Made by a program: the position numbers and the translations under genes | DNA from: Candidatus Schekmanbacteria bacterium | GTDB taxonomy: Bacteria; CSSED10-310; JACPHN01 | Length of the DNA stretch: 12,222 nt | NCBI GenBank assembly: GCA_016188575.1 | Contig: JACPHN010000251.1 | Span: 1 to 12,222 of the forward strand | Reading direction: 5' to 3' | Part shown: positions 1 to 6,694 of the stretch, piece by piece | Numbering within the stretch: position 1 is the stretch's first letter | How the letters are laid out: every line of letters begins with the position of its first letter | Notes under the pieces: model-generated | What the model saw: only the letters and a program-made list of their open reading frames with translations | Database searches by the model: none | What the model was told of the DNA's origin: nothing

Positions 1-1362
1 GGGGCGGAGATCGTCCACTACACCTACGACGCCAACGGCAACCGCCTGAGCGAGGATCCGGCGTCGGCGGAGCCGATCGCGAGCTACGACGACCAGGACC
101 GGCTGGTAACGCGACTGGACGCGACGTACGCCTATTCGCTGGACGGCATGTTGGCCGCGAGGACGGATGGGGCCGGCACAACGTCGTACGACTACGACGC
201 CCTGGGAAATCTGCGGTCGGTCGTGCTGCCGGACGGGCGGGCGATCGACTATGTGGTCGACGGCCTGAGGCGGCGGGTCGGCAAACGCGTGGATGGAGCA
301 CTGGTCGCGGGATGGCTCTACGGCAGTCAGCTTGGGGTCGCGGCGGAGCTTGATGGCACCGGAAACGTGGTAACTCGGTTTGTGCCGGGCGGGATGGTGC
401 GCGGCGGGGTGACCTATCGCATCGTCCGCGACCACCTGGGGTCGGTGCGACTGGTGGTGAATGCGGGATTTCAGCCGTTCGGGTTCGCGGGCGGGCTCTA
501 CGACCCGGATACCGGGTTCGTGCGGTTTGGGGCGCGGGATTATGACCCGGAGGTCGGGCGGTGGACCAGTCGGGACCCCATCCTCTTCGCCGGCGGCGAC
601 GCAAATCTATACACCTACGCCTATGGCGACCCCGTAAACCTCGTCGATCCAGTCGGTGCGATGGGCGCTACTCCCGATCCGCTCTATCGTGGCGAAGGCG
701 GTGGGGGCGAGGCCGTCCAGGTCGGAGGGGCTGGCTTGGGGCTCGGCCTCATGGGTTTGCTTGCCTATCTCCTTCAGAACGGGGGTTGTCTCGGCGAACC
801 GCTCGAGGGTTTGCTGGACTCGATGATGAGCGAGGACGAGGGACCCCCGGTTGCGCAACCCGTGGGAAGGCTGGTGGACCTTGCTCCGAGGGCTCCTGGA
901 CCCTGCCCGCATGTTCCGTCACGGCCCGTTGACCAGGTGGGACACACCCCAAAATGTGGTTTACACTTGCCGGAAGTTGCAGGCGGTGCGACACCGGGGA
1001 CCGCGCGCCGCCGGCCGCCCGCACCGCTACCGATTCACGCCCGCCACGGCGAGGTCCTCCTGCGAAAAGAGGTCACGCCAGCCGCCCAGCTCGTACCGCA
1101 GCAGACCCGTGTAGTCGAACCACTTCTTTCCCTCCGCGGTTTCGTGCATTACCAGCCCGCGTTCGATGATGATCTCCCGATCGCGCCGGGACAAGCCCGG
1201 GAAGGTAGCAACGCCGCCAATCGGTATCGGTTCCGACTGGTGGATGACGCGCGTGCCGCGCCATACCGGCGCCACGCGCTCGCGCATGACGTCGATCACC
1301 CGATGCGAGACCAGGGCGACCTCGTCCTGGCGATAGACCAGACCCATGAGCGCGGAGATTGA
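1..1362 (+). CDS. RHS/YD-repeat protein, C-terminal part (5' end outside window)
   Basis: The frame is open from the first base, so the N-terminus lies to the left. YD-type units are visible (YTYDANGNRL near base 22, YDYDALGNL near base 187), followed by the RHS core end: DHLGSVRLVV (430-459), GFQPFGFAGGLYDPDTG (466-516), RFGARDYDPEVGRWTSRDPI (523-582) and NLYTYAYGDPVNLVDPVG (604-657). RHS proteins are large surface or secreted shells whose variable tip after the DPxG motif may carry a toxin. Here the tip has only a short Gly/Leu-rich hydrophobic stretch (about 733-777) and then Pro/Arg/Ala-rich residues that look non-native. No toxin motif or immunity gene is evident. From 1027 the frame is antisense to a convincing gene, so the true C-terminus may lie earlier, perhaps hidden by a frameshift after about base 840. 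The segment normally found between the DHLGS and GFQPFGF motifs is missing. Family call is sure; the end is not. Confidence 0.85.
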   Translation, partial: GAEIVHYTYDANGNRLSEDPASAEPIASYDDQDRLVTRLDATYAYSLDGMLAARTDGAGTTSYDYDALGNLRSVVLPDGRAIDYVVDGLRRRVGKRVDGALVAGWLYGSQLGVAAELDGTGNVVTRFVPGGMVRGGVTYRIVRDHLGSVRLVVNAGFQPFGFAGGLYDPDTGFVRFGARDYDPEVGRWTSRDPILFAGGDANLYTYAYGDPVNLVDPVGAMGATPDPLYRGEGGGGEAVQVGGAGLGLGLMGLLAYLLQNGGCLGEPLEGLLDSMMSEDEGPPVAQPVGRLVDLAPRAPGPCPHVPSRPVDQVGHTPKCGLHLPEVAGGATPGTARRRPPAPLPIHARHGEVLLRKEVTPAAQLVPQQTRVVEPLLSLRGFVHYQPAFDDDLPIAPGQAREGSNAANRYRFRLVDDARAAPYRRHALAHDVDHPMRDQGDLVLAIDQTHERGD

Positions 1363-1947
1363 TGAGGGGGCCAGGCTGACTCGCGAGAGCTGTGAAAATC
1401 TCACCTTGCCGGCCAGCACCCGCTCCTCAAAGGTCGTGACATCGCGGCCCCAGTACACGGGAGCGACGAGTGATCGCCCTCGCATGTCTTCCAGCGTCTT
1501 GATGTCGCTGTCCTTGCGCACGACGACAGAGATCCGCTGCGTCGTCTTTCCTTGTTTCGATACCGGAATTCCGAGAATATCTATTTTCCACTCTTTATAG
1601 AAGTCAAGCATAACCTGAGCATGTAAAATGCCAAACAAAGGGTAATCGTCATTAGACACGCACCCTTCCATAAATTCCTGAAGATCCTGAAGTCTATTGA
1701 AGTAGCTCAATCTCAAATCATAGCCAAGCGCATGACTCAAGTGAACATCGAGCCAGGCTTGAAAGTAGGTGGCTACGGCGGTGTGATCTTCGCCGATGGT
1801 GTCCGGGAAATAGTAGACCACCTGTCGCTTTTCGCGCGCCGCCGCGGCCGGCGGGTCGATGGCGGAGAGCAGGATGAAGGGCAGGAGCAAGAGCGCGCCC
1901 GCGGCGCGGGCGAGGTAGCCAGGGAAAAAGTGCGGACGCGAGGCCAT
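1027..1947 (-). CDS. Exported PhnD-like (phosphate/phosphonate-type) substrate-binding protein
   Basis: A 306-residue protein starting with ATG. Residues 1-37 form a Sec signal peptide: basic start, hydrophobic core about 14-30 and an Ala-rich cleavage region (PPAAAA) before REKRQ. The mature part resembles periplasmic binding proteins of the PhnD/phosphate-phosphonate class: VVYYFPDT at the first strand, a possible ligand-loop region around 95-112, and TLEDMRGRSLVAP at 151-163, which matches the hinge signature of this family. The length fits a PhnD-type protein. No ABC permease or ATPase lies nearby, so it is an orphan that may serve a distant transporter, or act as a sensor or scavenging protein; the ligand cannot be assigned. 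Only a weak Shine-Dalgarno (GGAA about 10 bases upstream) precedes the start. Codons for residues 70-129 are markedly AT-rich compared with the rest. Its 3' third is antisense to the open end of the RHS frame. Confidence 0.8.
   Translation of the reverse strand: MASRPHFFPGYLARAAGALLLLPFILLSAIDPPAAAAREKRQVVYYFPDTIGEDHTAVATYFQAWLDVHLSHALGYDLRLSYFNRLQDLQEFMEGCVSNDDYPLFGILHAQVMLDFYKEWKIDILGIPVSKQGKTTQRISVVVRKDSDIKTLEDMRGRSLVAPVYWGRDVTTFEERVLAGKVRFSQLSRVSLAPSSISALMGLVYRQDEVALVSHRVIDVMRERVAPVWRGTRVIHQSEPIPIGGVATFPGLSRRDREIIIERGLVMHETAEGKKWFDYTGLLRYELGGWRDLFSQEDLAVAGVNR
1561..1740. other. AT-rich patch inside the substrate-binding protein gene
   Basis: Hand count gives 71 G+C in 180 bases (39%), against 57% in the 60 bases just to the right of the coding direction (1501-1560) and higher values elsewhere. 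The reading frame is intact across it and encodes residues 70-129 of the binding protein. The change is therefore in codon use, not in coding capacity. Partial gene conversion or an incompletely ameliorated foreign segment would explain it; this is inference. Confidence 0.7.
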
Positions 1948-2017
1948 CGATTACCGGTTCCGATTGCGGAAGAACGGGTGAACGCAAGCGTACTGTATAG
2001 CAGGGTTGCCGCACCCG

Positions 2018-2031
2018 CGGCGATATCGCCG
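2018..2031. promoter_or_regulatory. 14-bp perfect palindrome, possible operator
   Basis: CGGCGATATCGCCG is a perfect inverted repeat about 70 bases upstream of the binding-protein start and close to where its promoter should be. A dimeric regulator could bind it, but GC-rich genomes produce such palindromes by chance and no second copy was noticed in the window. Confidence 0.25.
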
Positions 2032-2200
2032 TGCTGTTTTACGAGGCGGCCCCGGACCCGCGTACGCGGCGAACAGCGACGACCTGTGCCTCATGCCGCT
2101 CGTGTCACCGTCCCGGAAACGAGGACCAATGCTGTTGCCGGCGGTCGATCAGTGCCGAGCAGGCGGTGGATTTAGGTCCCGCTCCGTTCTTGCAAACGCG

Positions 2201-2212
2201 GCCGGCGCCGGC
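2201..2212. repeat. 12-bp perfect palindrome just upstream of the methyltransferase start
   Basis: GCCGGCGCCGGC ends 8 bases before the ATG at 2221, exactly where a Shine-Dalgarno would lie; no purine-rich ribosome site is present there. It could form an RNA hairpin that limits initiation, or it may indicate that the real start is the downstream ATG at 2269. Confidence 0.3.
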
Positions 2213-2220
2213 TAATAGTC

Positions 2221-2994
2221 ATGATTTCGCCACTGCAATCCCGACTCGAACAAGCGAGTGAGCGCGGCATGCATCACGACCTGTCACACCCTGGCAATCG
2301 CGCCGGCGGTACCGGCCCGGAAGTGGTATTCAAGCTATTCGCGGGGACCGCACCGACCTACGACGAGGTCGTAGAGCGGACCACGCTTGGTCTTGACAGC
2401 CACTGGAAACGCCTGATTCTCCGCGAGATCGCCCGCCCAAGTCAAGTTCTGGACCTCGCCAGCGGGACGGGAATCCTCTCTTTCCTGATCGCGACGGCGT
2501 GGCCGGATTGCTCGGTCACTGGCATCGAGCTCCAGGAGGCGTATTGTGCAATCGCTCGCCAGCGCGCCTGCGAGCGACTACTATCGGACCGCGTCCGCTT
2601 CGTGTGCAGCCCGGCAGAGACCGCCCCGCTTGCAGCCGAGCGCTACGATTGCGTCACGACCTCCTACCTTCCGAAGTACGCTCACCTCGACGTTCTCGTT
2701 CCGCGCCTGTATGCGGCGATGGTAACGGGCGGCAAGTTGATCTTTCACGACTTCGTCTGGCCCGCCTCTGCGGGGATTCGGAGCGTGTTGGAGGACAATT
2801 TCGCCGCCTGTCTGGCGGCGGCGAAGGGGGCGGACTCGGAGTGGGTAACGATGTTTTCGGAGCTGCCGGGCGTCATTCGCGAGTCGCGGTGGGTGGACGA
2901 GCTGGTAGACGAGCTTCGCGCCGCGGGGTTTCGCAACATCGCTTCGCGCCCGGTCAGCGTGGGGTGCGCCGCGATCGTTACTGCCGTCAAGTAG
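2221..2994 (+). CDS. Class I SAM-dependent methyltransferase, UbiE/MenG-like
   Basis: A 257-residue cytosolic methyltransferase. The first well-conserved stretch, FKLFAGTAPTYDEVVERTTL (about 38-57), echoes the UbiE signature in which FxxxAxxYD precedes a helix ending in a basic W-K-R segment. Motif I is VLDLASGTGILSFLIA (about 79-94), the SAM glycine loop; VTGIEL (about 99-104) supplies the acidic residue expected to bind the ribose. YDCVTTSYLPKYAHLD and GGKLIFHDF match motifs II and III. The end (AGFRNIASRPVSVGCAAIV) matches the last strands of UbiE-type folds. The acceptor may be a quinone precursor or another small molecule; UbiE itself cannot be claimed because no quinone genes adjoin. 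The start is uncertain: 2221 lacks a ribosome site, and ATG at 2269 (MHHDLSH) with a weak GTGAG is an alternative that loses no conserved motif. The stop overlaps the kinase gene's stop tail to tail. Confidence 0.82.
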   Translation: MISPLQSRLEQASERGMHHDLSHPGNRAGGTGPEVVFKLFAGTAPTYDEVVERTTLGLDSHWKRLILREIARPSQVLDLASGTGILSFLIATAWPDCSVTGIELQEAYCAIARQRACERLLSDRVRFVCSPAETAPLAAERYDCVTTSYLPKYAHLDVLVPRLYAAMVTGGKLIFHDFVWPASAGIRSVLEDNFAACLAAAKGADSEWVTMFSELPGVIRESRWVDELVDELRAAGFRNIASRPVSVGCAAIVTAVK

Positions 2995-5900
2995 GTCCGA
3001 AGTCACCCAGGAGACCTTCTCCCCGCAACCACGACTGCAAGCCGCGGGGCAGATCCGCGGGACATTCGCCGCGAAAGAGGGGTATGCCCGTGCGCTCGGC
3101 CGCGATTGCCCGCGCCAGGCGCGAGATGCCCTTGCCAAGCTCGCTTGCGCTCTCGAGACCCAGAGCGGCGAGGATGGCGGCCGCGGCGTTGTGAGCTGCG
3201 GTCGCGGGGAGGCCGATGGCGAGCTGGAGCAGACCGCGCTCAACTTCGCACAGTCCGACGCTGACCTGGTCGCCAACGTCCCGGGCCAGCACCACCGCTT
3301 CATCGAGCAGCCGGGTTGCCGCCTGCAGGTTACCGCAAACGCGACGTTCCAGCGCGGCCATTTCCCGCAAGGTCGCCGCTTCATGAATGCGGTCCCCCAC
3401 CGAGCGCTGGATGGTCAGCGCTCGCTGGCACAGCTCCAGCGCCTGAACGGGCTGCCCTCGGTCCGCCATCACCAAAGCGAGGTTGCTGGTGAGCGCTCCC
3501 TCCATCGGCCGGTCACCGACCTCGCGGATAATTCGTAGCGCCTGATCGAGCAGCTCCGCGGCCGTGCCGGAATTCTCGTCCGCGGCATGGACCGCGGCCA
3601 GATTCCCGAGCGTAATGCCTTCCGTGCGGCGATCTCCGACTTCACGGTGAATGACGAGGGCCTCCTGCCAGATGTCGCGCGCGGCGGCGAGTCGACCTTG
3701 GGCATACTCGATGTTGGCGAGGTTGTTGAGCGCGATGCCGACGGCGCGCTGGTTTCCGACCTCCCGATTCACGGATAGCGCGGTCCCGAACAGCGCGGTC
3801 GCTTCGGCGAGCCGACCTTTCGTCAACAGGACCGTGGCCAGCCGCCCGGCCGTGACTCCTTCGCTCCAGCGATCTTCGCTGGCACGATGCAGCGCCAGCG
3901 CCTGTGCGAAAAGCTCCTGCGCCTGCTCCAGCTCGCCGCGCGCAAAGTAGATGCGCGCGCGATCGCTCAGCACCGAGCCTCGGGAGGCGACGTCCCCGAG
4001 CTCGCGGAACAGGTCGTCGGCGCGCTGGCAGTACTCCTCAGAAAGCCCGGAGTTGCCGGCGATGCTGTGGACGGTCGCGAGCCCATGCAGGCTAGCGGCG
4101 ATCCCCGCGCGATCCCCGACCTCGGCCGCGGTTTCCAGCGCGATTTCGTACTCGATCTCGGCCTCGCGGGTTCGCCCGCGGAGGATGAGCACGTCGCGAG
4201 CGAGCTCTTGCCGCGCTTGCACGGACTGCAGAGTAGGAGTGTCATTGAGTGCAAGGTAGGCGCGGTAGAACCGCTCCGCGTCGCCGTGGGCAGATCTGGC
4301 GACGGACTGCCGCGCGCCGAGCAGGTAGTATGAGCGCGCCCGCTCGCGCGCTCCGGCGCGCTCCCAGTGGTGGCCGAGAATGGCCAGGTGCTCCTCGCGA
4401 GACCGCTCGGTGAGGTCTTCGAGCGCCTCGGCGATGACCATGTGCGTGGCGCGGCGGCGCTCGGGGTCCATGGCCTCATAGGCGACCTCGCGCAGCTTGT
4501 CGTGGATGAAACGCACGCGCTGTGCGCCGGAAAAGCGGAGAACTTGCCGGCGCTCCAACTCGTCGATCGCCTCGAGCCAGCGCTCCTCGGAAAGGGCGAA
4601 ACGCGCCCGGATCAGCTCGGTCACTGCATCATGCCCTGCGACCGCCGCGACCTCGACGATTTCGCGGAGCTCGCGAGGCAAGGCGTCCAACCTCTCCTCG
4701 ATCAGCTCACGCAGCGAACCGGGGAGCGCGATAGACGCCAACAGCCGGGACAGGGCGCCTGCGTCGTCAGCGTCTTCGCCGGCGACGGTAATGCCTCCGC
4801 CGGCGTCGCGCCGCAGCAGCCCCGAAGCGGAGGCGGAGCGCAGATACTCGGCGACGAAAAACGGGTTGCCCTCGGACTGGCGCACCACGAACCGCACGAA
4901 CGGCGCAGGCACCGAAGCAGTGCCGAGGATGTCGGCAATCATGGTCTGCAGGGCCTTCTCTCCGAGGCGGCCGAGCCAGATGCTGCGCAGACCCTGGCTG
5001 CCAGCAAGGTCGCGGAGCTGCGCCGTGGCCTCTTCGATGCGGTACGCCCCGACGATCAGGACAGGATGTCGGCCGAGCACGCCGGTGCGGGCGAGATGTT
5101 GAAGATAGGTCAACGAAAGCTCGTCCGCCCACTGCAGGTCGTCCAGCAACAGCAGGAGAGGTGAGCGCGTGCTTGCCGCGGCAAAGACGTCGGTGAGATA
5201 GGTCTTGAGTCGATGCAGGGCCGCTTCGGCCGGTAGTCGGGCAGGTGTCGGATGAGCAGCGACGCCGGGGAGGTCGAGCAGCGCCGGTTCATATACGCCG
5301 AGCACCTTGGCGCGGCGGCCGAAGATGCGCTCCGTCTCCGTTTGACCGCGCGTCCGGCACCATTGCCCAATCGTGCGCAGCGGACGGCGAAGCACCTGCA
5401 GCGACGAGACCGCCGGCGCGTCGCCGGCCGCCTCCGCTGGCGATGGCACCGCGGCACACTCACCACTCAGCACCCAGATGCCGCGGACGACCGCGCGCTT
5501 GGCCAGCTCGACTCCGAGCCGCGTCTTGCCCACGCCGCTTTCGCCGCCGAGTAGTACAAGCCCCCCCGTGCGCGCCTGCAGTCGCCACAGGTGCCAGTCG
5601 AGCTCCTTGAGGGTATCGGCTCGCCCGGCCAGGCCGGGGCGATACAGGAAGTCGCGCGGCTTGAATGCCGGGGCCCAATCCACATCTTCTGCCCCCAGCG
5701 CCGCCAGGCGGCGAGCGAGCTCGGTGGCGTGGCCGATGCGGTCCCGCGGCTCTTTCGCCAGCAGGCTGATCAGCAGCTCGTCCAGGCCGTCCGGGACGCC
5801 GGAAAGGAAGGAAGAGATCCGCGGCGGTGCCGCCTCGAGGTGACTCCAAAGGACCTGATACGGCTCGCTCCCCGTGAATGGCGGCCGGCCTGCGAGCAGC

Positions 5901-6694
5901 TCGAAGAGGATGCAGCCGAGCGCATAGAGGTCGGCGCGCGCGTCGACTTCCTCGCCGCGCACCTGCTCGGGGGCCATGTATGCTACGGTCCCGGCCGGCT
6001 GCCGGCCCACGAAGAGGGCTTCGCGGCTCACGTCGTCCCCGAAATGCGTCATCAGACCGAAGTCTACGATTACCGGGTAGCCCCCCGGTCGCACGAGCAC
6101 GTTGTCGGGCTTGAGATCGCGGTGGATAATCCCCTCGCCGTGGAGGTAGGCCAGCGGCGCACAGAGGCGGCCGATGAGCGTGAGCGCGGCACGCAAACGC
6201 AGGGTGTCCACAGCCTGCCGGCCAGCGGTAGACGTGGCGGCGGCGCCGGCGGCTCCGGCCGATGCAACCGCGCCCACGCCGCCGCCCCGAAGAATCGGCG
6301 GGATCGGCGCGTCGACGTGCAAGCTCACACCCTCCAGTGACTTCGTCCACCAAAGCGGCTGTGTGGCATCAGCGTCGGGGTGATCCGCCGCGCCATTCGC
6401 AGCGAGAACGCGGCGCATCGTCAACCCTTCGAGCAGCTCCATCGCGTACCACGGAGCGCCCGAGTCGATCCCATCGTCCACAATGCGCACGACGCCGGGA
6501 TGGCGAATGCGCGCCAAAGTGCGGATCTCGCGCTGAATTCCGGCAAGGAGGCTGGGATGGGGAACAACCACGGTCTTGATCGCGACGAGCCGGCCCGTGA
6601 TTTCGTGTGTCGCGCGATACACGATCCCCATGCCGCCCTGGCCGATGGGTTCGAGCGCGTGGTAGGGCCCGATCCGTGCCGGCACCGGAGTCAC
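2987..6694 (-). CDS. Ser/Thr protein kinase - AAA ATPase - TPR regulator
   Basis: A 1235-residue soluble signalling protein; no membrane span is visible. Residues 8-325 are a Hanks-type kinase: glycine loop GQGGMG (18-23), VAIK Lys40, Glu56 in helix C, HRDLKPDN (191-198, Asp193 and Asn198), DFG (211-213) and APE (241-243); all catalytic residues are present, so it should be active. About 60 extra residues (98-165, Ala/Gly-rich) sit between the hinge and helix E. Residues 376-580 are a P-loop ATPase of the PknK/MalT type: Walker A GGESGVGKT (383-391) and Walker B LLLLLDDLQWAD (513-524). A helical region follows (650-800), then eight 40-residue TPR units (858-1177) and a tail containing LFRGECPADLP. 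Such proteins couple phosphorylation to an ATP-driven scaffold. Start is GTG, overlapping the upstream stop as GTGA, with GGGGGAG seven bases before it. The target is unknown. Confidence 0.93.
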   Translation of the reverse strand: MTPVPARIGPYHALEPIGQGGMGIVYRATHEITGRLVAIKTVVVPHPSLLAGIQREIRTLARIRHPGVVRIVDDGIDSGAPWYAMELLEGLTMRRVLAANGAADHPDADATQPLWWTKSLEGVSLHVDAPIPPILRGGGVGAVASAGAAGAAATSTAGRQAVDTLRLRAALTLIGRLCAPLAYLHGEGIIHRDLKPDNVLVRPGGYPVIVDFGLMTHFGDDVSREALFVGRQPAGTVAYMAPEQVRGEEVDARADLYALGCILFELLAGRPPFTGSEPYQVLWSHLEAAPPRISSFLSGVPDGLDELLISLLAKEPRDRIGHATELARRLAALGAEDVDWAPAFKPRDFLYRPGLAGRADTLKELDWHLWRLQARTGGLVLLGGESGVGKTRLGVELAKRAVVRGIWVLSGECAAVPSPAEAAGDAPAVSSLQVLRRPLRTIGQWCRTRGQTETERIFGRRAKVLGVYEPALLDLPGVAAHPTPARLPAEAALHRLKTYLTDVFAAASTRSPLLLLLDDLQWADELSLTYLQHLARTGVLGRHPVLIVGAYRIEEATAQLRDLAGSQGLRSIWLGRLGEKALQTMIADILGTASVPAPFVRFVVRQSEGNPFFVAEYLRSASASGLLRRDAGGGITVAGEDADDAGALSRLLASIALPGSLRELIEERLDALPRELREIVEVAAVAGHDAVTELIRARFALSEERWLEAIDELERRQVLRFSGAQRVRFIHDKLREVAYEAMDPERRRATHMVIAEALEDLTERSREEHLAILGHHWERAGARERARSYYLLGARQSVARSAHGDAERFYRAYLALNDTPTLQSVQARQELARDVLILRGRTREAEIEYEIALETAAEVGDRAGIAASLHGLATVHSIAGNSGLSEEYCQRADDLFRELGDVASRGSVLSDRARIYFARGELEQAQELFAQALALHRASEDRWSEGVTAGRLATVLLTKGRLAEATALFGTALSVNREVGNQRAVGIALNNLANIEYAQGRLAAARDIWQEALVIHREVGDRRTEGITLGNLAAVHAADENSGTAAELLDQALRIIREVGDRPMEGALTSNLALVMADRGQPVQALELCQRALTIQRSVGDRIHEAATLREMAALERRVCGNLQAATRLLDEAVVLARDVGDQVSVGLCEVERGLLQLAIGLPATAAHNAAAAILAALGLESASELGKGISRLARAIAAERTGIPLFRGECPADLPRGLQSWLRGEGLLGDFGPT
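3164..4123 (-). repeat. Eight tandem 40-residue (120-bp) TPR units within the kinase gene
   Basis: Residues 858-1177 divide into eight units of exactly 40 residues with no indel. Most open with a variant of EVGDR, contain NLA near the middle and end with AL.IHR. The pattern resembles kinesin-light-chain and MalT-like TPRs that build a protein-binding superhelix. The units are diverged at DNA level, so this is an old protein repeat rather than a recent DNA expansion. Confidence 0.85.

Larger units (their letters stand above)
1948..2220. other. Divergent intergenic region between binding protein and methyltransferase genes
   Basis: These 273 bases separate two divergently transcribed genes and should contain both promoters. 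I see no good sigma70 pair on either strand; the best -10-like element is TATACA on the minus strand (1994-1999), with no matching -35. Two perfect palindromes stand out, at 2018-2031 and 2201-2212. No convincing small gene is present. Confidence 0.5.

Noticed and set aside
660-1026. Polymorphic toxin tip and immunity gene after the RHS core
   Set aside because: No nuclease, deaminase or other toxin motif and no small immunity frame; the composition looks like out-of-frame DNA.
2581-3384. 267-codon minus-strand frame across the methyltransferase/kinase junction
   Set aside because: Opposite or out of frame to two well-supported genes; Arg/Pro-rich without motifs.
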